From contig CACZXL010000009.1 in the NCBI GenBank assembly GCA_902785135.1, forward strand, positions 1-38,696: a stretch of 38,696 bases of DNA, read 5' to 3'. The notes beneath the pieces were generated by a model that saw nothing but the letters and a program-made list of their open reading frames with translations, did no database searches and had not been told where the DNA came from. Shown here piece after piece: positions 27,954 to 34,745 of the stretch; within the stretch, counting starts at the first letter, position 1, and each line of letters starts with the position of its first letter. Origin of the DNA: an uncultured Erysipelotrichaceae bacterium. GTDB taxonomy: Bacteria > Bacillota_I > Bacilli_A > RF39 > UBA660. The position numbers were made by a program, and so were the translations under genes.

Positions 27954-29261
27954 ATGTTTGAAGAATTAGGAGATAGATTAGATAAAGCATTAGGTAAAAT
28001 TAAAGGATATGGATCTATTACAGAAGATAATATATCTGATGTTTTAAGAGAAGTTAGACTTGCTTTACTTGAAGCAGACGTTAACTATAAAGTAGTAAAA
28101 GATTTTACTAATAGTGTTAAAGAAAAAGCATTAGGTGAAGAAGTTAAAAAGAGTTTAAAACCAGATGAAGTCTTCTTAAAAATATTAAAAGATGAATTAC
28201 TAGAATTACTTGGAACTGACAAAGTTGAACTTGAAATGAAAAAGAATCCAAATTTATTAATGCTTGTTGGTTTACAAGGTTCAGGTAAAACTACTACTAT
28301 AGGAAAACTTGCGAATTATTTAAGAAAAAAACATAGTAAAAAGCCATTAATAGTAGCGTGTGATATATATAGACCAGCTGCTATAGAACAGTTAAAAACA
28401 ATTGGTAAAAGTTTAAACATACCAGTATTTGAAGAAGGAAAAAAGAATCCTGTTGAAATAGTTAAAGATGCATTAGAATACGCTAAAGAAAACAAACATG
28501 ACTATGTTTTAGTAGATACTGCAGGACGTCTTCAAATAGATGAAGCATTAATGGATGAATTAATTAATATTAATACAGAAGTTAAGATGGATGAAATACT
28601 ACTAGTACTTGATAGTATGATTGGTCAAGATGCAATAAATGTAATAACTGGATTTAATGAAAAATTACCTTTAACAGGTGTTATACTTACTAAGCTTGAT
28701 GGTGATACTAGAGGTGGTGTTGCTATATCAGCTAGATACCTTACTAATGTTCCAATCAAGTTTATTGGTACATCTGAAAAACTAGATGGATTAGAAGAAT
28801 TTGATCCAAATAGAATGGTAAGTAGAATTCTAGGTATGGGAGATATGATGGGCTTAATTGAAAAAGCAGAAAGCATCATGAATGAAGAAGAAGCAGAAGA
28901 ATCATACAAGAAAATGAAAAAAGGTAAATTTGACCTAGAAGACTTCTTAAAACAATTTAAAACTATTAAGAAATTAGGTTCTATAGAAAATATATTAAAG
29001 ATGATTCCAGGTGCTAGAAAAATGGGATTAAATAATGTACAAATAGATCCTAAAGAAGTAGCTAAAATAGAAGCAATAGTACTTTCTATGACACCAAAAG
29101 AAAGAAGAAATCCAGACATAATAAAAGCATCTAGAAAAGAAAGAATAGCTAAAGGATCAGGTGTTACAGTACAACAAGTTAATAAATTACTAACTCAATT
29201 TGAACAAAGTAAAAAGATGATGAAAATGATGAGTAATGGTAATTATAAGATGCCATTTTAA
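27954..29261 (+). CDS. ffh: Signal recognition particle protein Ffh
   Basis: A 435-aa SRP54 homologue. The N domain starts MFEELGDRLDKAL, the G domain has GLQGSGKTTT, DIYRPAAIEQL, DTAGRLQ and TKLDGDTRGG, and the Met-rich M domain begins about residue 295 (GMGDMMGLIEKAES), ending KKMMKMMSNGNYKMPF. Two ATGs are adjacent after GGTGAA. The second is preferred because its spacing equals that of other GGTGAT sites here and because the family normally starts M(A)FE. The 4.5S/scRNA gene was not found in the window. Confidence 0.96.
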   Translation: MFEELGDRLDKALGKIKGYGSITEDNISDVLREVRLALLEADVNYKVVKDFTNSVKEKALGEEVKKSLKPDEVFLKILKDELLELLGTDKVELEMKKNPNLLMLVGLQGSGKTTTIGKLANYLRKKHSKKPLIVACDIYRPAAIEQLKTIGKSLNIPVFEEGKKNPVEIVKDALEYAKENKHDYVLVDTAGRLQIDEALMDELININTEVKMDEILLVLDSMIGQDAINVITGFNEKLPLTGVILTKLDGDTRGGVAISARYLTNVPIKFIGTSEKLDGLEEFDPNRMVSRILGMGDMMGLIEKAESIMNEEEAEESYKKMKKGKFDLEDFLKQFKTIKKLGSIENILKMIPGARKMGLNNVQIDPKEVAKIEAIVLSMTPKERRNPDIIKASRKERIAKGSGVTVQQVNKLLTQFEQSKKMMKMMSNGNYKMPF

Positions 29262-29276
29262 AATTATAAAAAAACT

Positions 29277-29306
29277 AAAAGAAACTACTTTTCAGTTTCT
29301 TTTTTT
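29277..29306 (+). terminator. Terminator of the ftsY-ylxM-ffh operon
   Basis: AGAAACT - ACTTTTC - AGTTTCT preceded by A and followed by a T run. Confidence 0.87.
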
Positions 29307-29307
29307 G

Positions 29308-29316
29308 TGCTATAAT
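29308..29316 (+). promoter_or_regulatory. Extended -10 promoter after the ffh terminator
   Basis: TGC-TATAAT directly behind the U-tract. No standard -35 is present. Confidence 0.6.
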
Positions 29317-29341
29317 ATTTAGTCATGTGGGGTGATTCTTA

Positions 29342-30061
29342 ATGAGTAAAAATATATTCATAAAAGAGTATCGTAAAGAAGGATCTAATATAATTATTAA
29401 GAAAACAAATAAGGAAGAAGATAAAATTTTTAATACACCAGCTAATGAACAAAAAGTAATAGAACAAATGAAAAAAGATATTAATACGTTATTAGATAAT
29501 GAATTGGTTTGTGTTAGTGGTCAAAAAATAAAAAGTAGAACTATTACAACTCTTTTATGGAGTTCAGCTGTTATCCTAGGATGCATTACAATAATCCGTC
29601 ATAGTATAGATCCAAGTCTTAGTGCAGTAAGTACTACTTTATTTTCTTTAGATGCAGTAATGTTTTCAATAAGTGCAGGTTTACTAGAATTAGAAAAATA
29701 TTTAAAAAATTTTAAAGAAAAGTATACATCATTTTTTAGAAATGAAAAGAAGTTAAATAAAGAAATTAAAAAATATCCATCATTAATAGATAATGTTAAT
29801 AAAAAGGCTAAAGAAGAAATTGAAAATAATATGGCAGACGGAATGGAAAATCCAATTAATGTTAATTCTATTAGATTAGTAAAATTAAAAGAATTAAGAT
29901 CAATGATTGATAAATTAGAGTTTTATCAAGACTTAGATATTGAAACTGCACAAGATGTTATAGATGATTATAATGGTAATCTTGAAGAATTATCAAAAAA
30001 ATATGATTCTGTAGAAGTAGAAAAACCTAAAATGAAAAAACATCTATTAAGAAGATTATAA
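29342..30061 (+). CDS. Two-TM hypothetical protein, paralogue A, 239 aa
   Basis: N-terminal small domain (IFIKEYRKEGSNIIIKKTNKEE), a charged helix with NEQKVIEQMKKDI, then two membrane helices at about 70-87 and 96-114 forming a hairpin. A cytoplasmic helical domain (KNFKEKYTSFFRNEKKLNKEIKKYPSLIDN) follows and the protein ends in YDSVEVEKPK plus a basic tail. It is followed 15 bases later by a gene of the same plan (paralogue B). No catalytic motif is apparent. The family is not recognised; a structural or membrane-remodelling role is a guess. GGGGTGATTC precedes the ATG. Confidence 0.7.
   Translation: MSKNIFIKEYRKEGSNIIIKKTNKEEDKIFNTPANEQKVIEQMKKDINTLLDNELVCVSGQKIKSRTITTLLWSSAVILGCITIIRHSIDPSLSAVSTTLFSLDAVMFSISAGLLELEKYLKNFKEKYTSFFRNEKKLNKEIKKYPSLIDNVNKKAKEEIENNMADGMENPINVNSIRLVKLKELRSMIDKLEFYQDLDIETAQDVIDDYNGNLEELSKKYDSVEVEKPKMKKHLLRRL
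30002..30031 (+). repeat. 30-base perfect repeat at the 3' end of paralogue A (partner at 30740-30769)
   Basis: The bases encoding YDSVEVEKPK are identical in the two genes over all 30 positions (30002-30031 and 30740-30769), although the rest of the genes has diverged strongly. Either gene conversion or selection on RNA or DNA sequence may be acting here. Confidence 0.85.
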
Positions 30062-30076
30062 TAAAGGAGCATAAAA

Positions 30077-30799
30077 ATGGATGATTTAGAAAGTTTAGAA
30101 GTCTATACTTATAAAATTAAAGGCCCTTACATATATGTATATTTTTTAAATAATCATAAAAAAGAAAAAATTCTATATACAAAAGAAAATGAACAAAAAA
30201 TATTAAGAAGTATGGAAAAAAGAATAAAAGAAGAAAATGAAAAGTATAATTCGATTGAAGAAAAAACTTTTTTTGAAAAATTAAAAAAATCAGTTTTAAA
30301 TACTTCGTTATTTTCTATTTTGTTAAGTGGTGTAATTCTATGTAATTTCACTGAACCTGGATATTCACAATTTAGGGCAAATACTATATTAATAATCACA
30401 TCTATCTTACATTTATTTGCTTCTGGATTATATGAAACATTTAATGTTACGCATTTGGATACATTTAAGTTTAATTTATTCTTTAAAAACAAAGAAGAAA
30501 TAAATGAATATGTAAAAAAGAATCCTCAATTATTAGATAATATTAAATCTAAATCTAAGGAAAGTATTATTAAAAATATTGAAGAGAAAAAAGAAAATCC
30601 AGTTAATGTAAATAATATTGATTCTATGAAATTAAAAGAATTAAAAGAGCTAGTTCAAAAAATAAAATTCTATAAAGAATCTAATATTGATACTGCTGAA
30701 GATATTATCAACGATGGCTTAGATGAATTAAAAGAACAGTATGATTCTGTAGAAGTAGAAAAACCTAAAGGATTATCATATAGAAGAACTAATAGTTAA
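30077..30799 (+). CDS. Two-TM hypothetical protein, paralogue B, 240 aa
   Basis: Same architecture as paralogue A. It shows a KENEQKILRSMEKRI helix, two membrane segments at about 75-92 and 99-117, FFKNKEEINEYVKKNPQLLDN (compare FFRNEKKLNKEIKKYPSLIDN), ENPVNVNNI (compare ENPINVNSI) and the ending YDSVEVEKPK. Overall identity is low but the pattern is the same from end to end, so it is an old tandem duplication. AAAGGAG lies before the ATG in the same transcript. Both genes lie just upstream of a CotD-like spore gene. Confidence 0.7.
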   Translation: MDDLESLEVYTYKIKGPYIYVYFLNNHKKEKILYTKENEQKILRSMEKRIKEENEKYNSIEEKTFFEKLKKSVLNTSLFSILLSGVILCNFTEPGYSQFRANTILIITSILHLFASGLYETFNVTHLDTFKFNLFFKNKEEINEYVKKNPQLLDNIKSKSKESIIKNIEEKKENPVNVNNIDSMKLKELKELVQKIKFYKESNIDTAEDIINDGLDELKEQYDSVEVEKPKGLSYRRTNS

Positions 30800-30808
30800 T
30801 TAGACTAA

Positions 30809-30835
30809 ACAAAATATATAATCTCTCATATCTTA
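30809..30835 (+). promoter_or_regulatory. Sigma-K-like promoter of the CotD-like gene
   Basis: AC (30809-30810), 16 bases, then CATATCTTA (30827-30835). This fits AC-N16/17-CATANNNTA exactly. Transcription would begin about 30842, giving a very short leader that starts with the GGGGG site. A TATAAT at 30817-30822 has no good -35. Confidence 0.5.
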
Positions 30836-30858
30836 TACTAGATAGGGGGATTATTTTT

Positions 30859-31119
30859 ATGTTTGGAAAAAATAAATGTTGTCCAGTAGTTAGTACTGAT
30901 TGTTGTCCGGTAGATCCAGTTTATGAAACACCTATTCAAAACTGTATTCAAAAGGATTATGTTCATGAAGTTGTTCATATTGTACCAATTCATACTAATG
31001 TAGTTAATAATCACATTTATAAACATACTTATGTACCTGAATATACATGTTCAGAAGAAAATATCTGTACAAATGTAAATGATAATTGTTCAGGCTTTGG
31101 TAATTTTATGAATAATTAA
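30859..31119 (+). CDS. CotD-like spore coat protein, 86 aa
   Basis: A Cys/His/Val-rich small protein. The N terminus has CC pairs (KNKCCPVVSTDCCPVDP), the centre has HEVVHIVPIHTNVVNNHIYKH, and TYVPEYTCSEENICTN is near the C terminus. The central block, with regularly spaced His and the N-H-x-x-K-H turn, is the pattern of the CotD inner spore coat family. Length (86) is in the usual range. GGGGG precedes the ATG at 9 bases and a sigma-K-like promoter lies upstream. It has its own terminator. Alternative: an unrelated Cys-rich surface protein. Confidence 0.75.
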   Translation: MFGKNKCCPVVSTDCCPVDPVYETPIQNCIQKDYVHEVVHIVPIHTNVVNNHIYKHTYVPEYTCSEENICTNVNDNCSGFGNFMNN

Positions 31120-31125
31120 TTTAAT

Positions 31126-31152
31126 AGAAACTATTTCCTAGTTTCTTTTTTT
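31126..31152 (+). terminator. Terminator of the CotD-like gene
   Basis: AGAAACTA - TTTCC - TAGTTTCT followed by a T run. Confidence 0.87.
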
Positions 31153-31153
31153 G

Positions 31154-31162
31154 TGATATAAT
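31154..31162 (+). promoter_or_regulatory. Extended -10 promoter after the terminator
   Basis: TGA-TATAAT immediately after the U-tract. Confidence 0.58.
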
Positions 31163-31185
31163 GTCCTTGTAATAGGAGAATGAAT

Positions 31186-31848
31186 ATGGGTATAGATTCT
31201 AGGGAAAAAGGAATAAATATAATTTATGCTGATAAGTTTTTCAATTATCTTGGTACTATGAAAATAGCAGGATGTTCAACTGAAGATATAATAAAAAAGT
31301 ATATTTGCGCTCAAGAATTTAAAACACTTACTGTTGAGGAAAAAGCTAAGATAGTAGTTGATGATAATTCAATTTTAAAACATCTTACTAAAGGTGTTGT
31401 ATTGGGTGAGGGTGAAGATACTCTTTATGAAGGAATAAATGAAGAACTAACTAACGCTATTGTTTGTGATATGGCTTCCATCTATCCTAATACAAAATTA
31501 TCAAAAAAACAACAAGATGAAATTGATAGTGATCAAGTTCAACTAATTGAAATAAAAGACAGAGTTTCATATGATATAAAAGAAAATATGCCAGATGTTA
31601 ATAGAATGTATTTTAATGGTCAAGGAGAAGAATTTAATAATAGAATGAATAAATTATTTGATTCTCCAGAAAAAGTACAATTATTTTCTAAAATAGTTGA
31701 TGAGTCAGTTACAGGTATTGATAAATCAACTGGTAGAGAAATAACAAATGAAAAAAAGCAACAAAACGAAAAGTTATATAAAGAATTAATGAATGAAGTA
31801 AGACAAAATAAAATAGATTATAATTTTGATGTAAAAATGAAATTGTAA
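31186..31848 (+). CDS. Hypothetical soluble protein, 220 aa
   Basis: No membrane segment or signal peptide. The protein looks helical: ADKFFNYLGTMKIAGCSTEDIIKKYICAQEF at the N terminus, an acidic middle, and KKQQNEKLYKELMNEVRQNKI at the C terminus. No catalytic motif is recognised. ATG 31186 lies 8 bases after AGGAG; an in-frame ATG at 31180 is too close to it. Transcribed from an extended -10 promoter, and followed without terminator by the rpoZ promoter, whose -35 begins at the base after its stop codon. Confidence 0.65.
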   Translation: MGIDSREKGINIIYADKFFNYLGTMKIAGCSTEDIIKKYICAQEFKTLTVEEKAKIVVDDNSILKHLTKGVVLGEGEDTLYEGINEELTNAIVCDMASIYPNTKLSKKQQDEIDSDQVQLIEIKDRVSYDIKENMPDVNRMYFNGQGEEFNNRMNKLFDSPEKVQLFSKIVDESVTGIDKSTGREITNEKKQQNEKLYKELMNEVRQNKIDYNFDVKMKL

Positions 31849-31849
31849 C

Positions 31850-31878
31850 TTGAAAAATAACTATAAAAGTAATATAAT
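31850..31878 (+). promoter_or_regulatory. Promoter of rpoZ-recX
   Basis: TTGAAA, 17 bases, TATAAT, near-consensus. It sits just behind the stop codon of the upstream gene. Confidence 0.78.
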
Positions 31879-31900
31879 ACATTAAGCGAGGAGAGATAAT

Positions 31901-32098
31901 ATGAATTATTCAATAGATAAAATGTTAAATATTGTTCCATCAAAGTATCAATTAGTTTATATAGCATCTCAAAGAGCTAATCAAATGGATGAAACAAAAC
32001 ATTACCAAATGAAAGAAAATGAATATAAAAGTGAAAAAAATTTAGATAGAGCTTTAGAAGAAATTCAAAATAACTTAATACATATAAAAGAAAAATAG
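31901..32098 (+). CDS. rpoZ: RNA polymerase omega subunit
   Basis: A 65-aa omega subunit, at the short end for the family. The signature is intact: SIDKMLNIVPSKYQLVYIASQRANQM, then LDRALEEIQNNLIHIKE, where the Firmicutes protein has a similar final helix. It chaperones the beta-prime subunit. GAGGAGAG lies before the ATG. gmk and priA, the usual neighbours, are not here; recX follows 27 bases later. Confidence 0.88.
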   Translation: MNYSIDKMLNIVPSKYQLVYIASQRANQMDETKHYQMKENEYKSEKNLDRALEEIQNNLIHIKEK

Positions 32099-32125
32099 TA
32101 TTAAGTTTTTTTTATAGGAGAAAAC

Positions 32126-32883
32126 ATGAAGATATTAAAATATAAAAAAATAAAAAATAAGTATAAAGTATATTTTGATAATGATTCTTCAATAGATTTA
32201 TATGAGAATACTATATTAAATAATAATTTATTATTAAAGAAAGATATATCAGAATCTGATTTAGATAAAATAAAAAAGATAATGAAAAAGAGGAAATATA
32301 TGAAAGATCTTTAAAATATATAAATATTAAGATGAGATCTAAAGAAGAAATTAAAAAGTATTTATCAAAGTATAAATATAATAATAGTAGTATTGAATAT
32401 GTTATTAAGAAATTAGAGAATAGTAAAATAATCAATGATGAATTATATATCAAAGCATATATATACGATAAGATTAATTTAAGTAATGATGGACCTAATA
32501 AGATTAAATATTATTTATTATCTGAGAAAATGGATGAAAATTTAATCAATAATTATATAGATGAGATAGATGAAGAAGTTGTTAAGAATAAATTAAATAG
32601 ATTAATAGATAAAAAGATAAAGTCTATTAAGAATTGTAGTGGAAATGTTTTAAAACAAAAAATAACTATGTATTTTATTAACTTAGGTTATTCTAAAGAG
32701 ATGATTGAAGAAGTGCTATCTAATAAGAATGTAGATAATAGTGAAGAAGGAGTAAAGTTATATAATAAACTATATAATAAGTATTCTAAAAAATATCAAG
32801 GATATGAATTAGAAAATCTATTAAGACAAAAAATGTATCAAAAAGGATTTGATTTAAGTGAAATAAAAAAGAATATCGATTGA
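32126..32883 (+). CDS. recX: RecX regulator of RecA, joined by a -1 frameshift
   Basis: Two overlapping frames together give one RecX of about 250 aa. Frame A (32126-32314) holds the N-terminal part (KILKYKKIKNKYKVYFDNDSSIDLY... ISESDLDKIKK). Frame B (open from 32269, stop 32881) continues with DNEKEEIYERSLKYINIKMRSKEEI, the typical RecX KAxxYLSYRxRSxxEI motif, then EYVIKKLENSKIINDELYIKAY and two more three-helix repeats. Neither frame alone is a full RecX: frame A ends 12 residues after the site and the ATG at 32332 would cut the first repeat in two. The switch lies at A AAA AAG (32272-32278), the strongest known -1 slippery heptamer, in the right phase. It could be programmed frameshifting, a homopolymer error in assembly, or a recent mutation. 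Confidence 0.78.
32272..32278 (+). other. Slippery heptamer A AAA AAG, candidate -1 frameshift site in recX
   Basis: In the frame of the 5' ORF it reads AT-A AAA AAG, the E. coli dnaX-type heptamer. A -1 slip makes the next codon GAT (32278-32280), which enters the downstream RecX frame directly. A second, weaker G AAA AAG (32284-32290) is also in phase. The zero-frame stop is TAA at 32312. I see no clear SD-like stimulator upstream; downstream there are only weak AGATCT-type palindromes (32326 and 32335 region). Confidence 0.55.
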
Positions 32884-32893
32884 TATTCTTTTT
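32866..32893 (+). terminator. Bidirectional terminator between recX and the PrsA-like gene
   Basis: AAAAAGAATATC - GATT - GATATTCTTTTT. The recX TGA stop is in the hairpin. Confidence 0.87.
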
Positions 32894-33869
32894 AGTTTGC
32901 TGATTTATTTGCTGATTCAATAGAGTCATCTATATATTTTTTATAAATGCTTTTTAATTTTGAATCTTTAAATTTTAAGTTATGTTCTTTTCTTATTTTA
33001 TCTAATGTTGTGATTGTTAAAGTCTTATCATTTTCTTTCTTATCAGCGATTAATTTTTCTTTAACTTCTTTCTTTTTCTCTTTTGTTAATTTACCTTTAT
33101 CTTTTTCACCAGTTTTTAAAATTATATGATAACCATATGAAGTTTTAACTGGTTCTTTAGTATATTCATTAACTTTTAAACCATAAGCTGCATCTTCGAA
33201 TTCTTTAACCATTTCACCTTTATTGAAATAACCTAAATCTCCACCGTTAGCAGCACTTCCTGGATCATCAGAATTTTCTTTAGCTAATGTAGCAAAATCA
33301 GCGCCATCATTTAATTGTTTAATTAAATCTTTAGCTTTTTTCTTAGCTTCTTCATCAGATAAACCTTCTGTATCAGAATCACTTTTAACTTTTATAAGAA
33401 TGTGTTTAGCACTTATATCTCCAGCTATTTTTTCATTAAAGTATTTTTCTATTTCTTTATCTGAAATATTTTTTTCTAAATAATCATTAACAGCTTTTTG
33501 TCTTTGATAGTTAAGTTTTAATTCATCTCTAAGTTCATCTTCATCTTCATATCCATATTGTTTAATAGTAGTTTCAAAATTATCTTTATATTGAGTTTTG
33601 ATATATTCCATTTGATCATCTACTTGTTTTTGAATTTCTTTATCATTTTTGTATTCAACATCAAATATTTTTTTATCAATATCATCAATAATAATTTCTT
33701 TAGCATATTTGCTTCTTAATTCTTTATAAAGAGTATCTGCTGTTATATTTTTATTATTTACTTTTATAGCTACCTCTTCACCATTTTTTAATTTTGTTTT
33801 ACAACCTGTTGTAAGTAAAACTGCTGCCATAACAATAGTTGCACCTAAAATAAATTTGTTCTTTTTCAT
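32892..33869 (-). CDS. prsA: PrsA-like foldase lipoprotein (parvulin-type peptidyl-prolyl isomerase)
   Basis: A 325-aa lipoprotein that helps fold exported proteins outside the membrane. The lipobox LLTTGC gives Cys23 as the lipidated residue. A SurA/trigger-like N-terminal domain (about 30-145) precedes the parvulin domain (about 150-255): [54 protein letters not shown] and [13 protein letters not shown], which are the complete family motifs. A charged helical C-terminal region follows. GGAGGG lies before the ATG. It is convergent with recX and divergent from the YjcZ-like pair. Confidence 0.92.
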   Translation of the reverse strand: MKKNKFILGATIVMAAVLLTTGCKTKLKNGEEVAIKVNNKNITADTLYKELRSKYAKEIIIDDIDKKIFDVEYKNDKEIQKQVDDQMEYIKTQYKDNFETTIKQYGYEDEDELRDELKLNYQRQKAVNDYLEKNISDKEIEKYFNEKIAGDISAKHILIKVKSDSDTEGLSDEEAKKKAKDLIKQLNDGADFATLAKENSDDPGSAANGGDLGYFNKGEMVKEFEDAAYGLKVNEYTKEPVKTSYGYHIILKTGEKDKGKLTKEKKKEVKEKLIADKKENDKTLTITTLDKIRKEHNLKFKDSKLKSIYKKYIDDSIESANKSAN

Positions 33870-33896
33870 GTTACCCTCCTAAAATCACACATATAT

Positions 33897-33925
33897 ATAA
33901 TAACAAAAATCAATAAATAAAACAA
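33897..33925 (-). promoter_or_regulatory. Promoter of the PrsA-like gene
   Basis: On the minus strand TTGTTT, 17 bases, TATTAT; leader about 20 bases with GGAGGG. Confidence 0.55.
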
Positions 33926-33944
33926 TATTTTTAAAAACAATATC

Positions 33945-33972
33945 ACATAAATCTTATCTTTTTCATAATATA
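33945..33972 (+). promoter_or_regulatory. Sigma-K-like promoter of the YjcZ-like pair
   Basis: AC (33945-33946 with preceding C), 17 bases, then CATAATATA (33964-33972), a full match to AC-N16/17-CATANNNTA. Transcription would start near 33979, about 12 bases before GGAGG. Confidence 0.5.
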
Positions 33973-34003
33973 TTGTGAACAATATAAAAAGGAGGAATGA
34001 ATT

Positions 34004-34087
34004 ATGAATTACTCATATGGTTCAAATACTGGAATAATTCTAGTATTATTTATTCTATTAGTAATAATAATAGGGGCTTATATTTAA
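34004..34087 (+). CDS. YjcZ family micro-protein, 27 aa
   Basis: A tiny membrane protein: MNYSYGSNTG followed by the hydrophobic helix IILVLFILLVIIIGAYI. The Tyr/Gly-rich start plus LVLFILLVIIIGA is the hallmark of the YjcZ (tiny TM Bacillus) sporulation-associated family. AAAGGAGG lies 8 bases before the ATG. A sigma-K-like promoter lies upstream. It is the first of two small genes in a row. Confidence 0.75.
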   Translation: MNYSYGSNTGIILVLFILLVIIIGAYI

Positions 34088-34099
34088 GGAGGTTATTAA

Positions 34100-34219
34100 A
34101 TGACAAGTTCTAATTGCTCAAACTCTTGTGGACAAACTGTTAAACATGGTAACGGATTTGTATGTATAATAGTTTTATATATTTTATTAGCTATTGTTTT
34201 ATCATCCGTAATATGTTAA
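34100..34219 (+). CDS. Cys-containing micro-protein with one TM helix, YjcZ-like, 39 aa
   Basis: N-terminal polar part with three Cys (MTSSNCSNSCGQTVKHGNG, plus Cys22) followed by FVCIIVLYILLAIVLSSVIC, a membrane helix of the YjcZ type, ending in Cys. The binding site AAGGAGG overlaps the stop of the 27-aa gene, so the two are translated from one message. It ends in a shared terminator. Likely a spore-surface or cortex-associated peptide by analogy; function unknown. Confidence 0.68.
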   Translation: MTSSNCSNSCGQTVKHGNGFVCIIVLYILLAIVLSSVIC

Positions 34220-34243
34220 AAAAGTTCCTATTGGAACTTTTTT
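34218..34243 (+). terminator. Bidirectional terminator between the micro-protein gene and the HIT gene
   Basis: AAAAAAGTTCC - TATT - GGAACTTTTTT. Confidence 0.88.
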
Positions 34244-34604
34244 ATTTTAATATATTAAATACCTCATCTAAATCCATTTCTTTTTTATCTATATAATTAG
34301 GAATTAAATGTAAGTGATAATGTTTAACTTCTTGAAGATTACCATTATTTTGAACTAATTGTAATCCATCAGGTTTCAATCTTTCTTCAATTCTTTTCTT
34401 TAAATCTTTTGCGGTTTTCATAATATGATTTAGTGTTTCTTCTTTAATATCATCTAAATCAGTAAAATGTTCTTTAGGTATTATTAAAGTATGTCCTACA
34501 CTAATAGGACTAATATCTAAATAAGCCATAACTAAATCATCTTCATATATTACTTTCGCAGGAATTTCTTTATTAACTATTTTACAAAAAATACAATTTT
34601 CCAT
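34242..34604 (-). CDS. HIT family nucleotide-binding protein
   Basis: A 120-aa histidine-triad protein. CIFCKIV at 4-10 is the usual zinc or structural Cys pair. YLDISPISVGHTLIIPKEH is the family core, and the triad HYHLHLIP has H95, H97 and H99. Hint/HinT enzymes cleave AMP-linked phosphoramidates; in Firmicutes (Hit) the exact substrate is unclear. The start chosen is the ATG 8 bases after GGAG; one 9 bases further upstream is too close. It is divergent from sufS. Confidence 0.93.
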   Translation of the reverse strand: MENCIFCKIVNKEIPAKVIYEDDLVMAYLDISPISVGHTLIIPKEHFTDLDDIKEETLNHIMKTAKDLKKRIEERLKPDGLQLVQNNGNLQEVKHYHLHLIPNYIDKKEMDLDEVFNILK

Positions 34605-34745
34605 TATTTTCATCTCCTTAATTTAATTTTAACAAAAAAATAAGTAAAAAAATAGATTTTATGTTAAAATAATAGTGTTTTATATTAGTAATTATAATTA
34701 TTTAATTATTAATAATTAGAATACTATATATTGGAGGTGAAAACT

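Noticed and set aside
32881-32883. TGA as evidence for Mollicutes code 4 (TGA = Trp) in recX
   Set aside because: All Trp codons in the recognised genes are TGG and no gene has an in-frame TGA, so table 11 fits better; TGA is simply a rare stop here.
34690-34720. AT-rich palindromic stretch before sufS as an origin or attachment site
   Set aside because: Only A/T dyad symmetry expected by chance at this base composition; no DnaA boxes or iterons.
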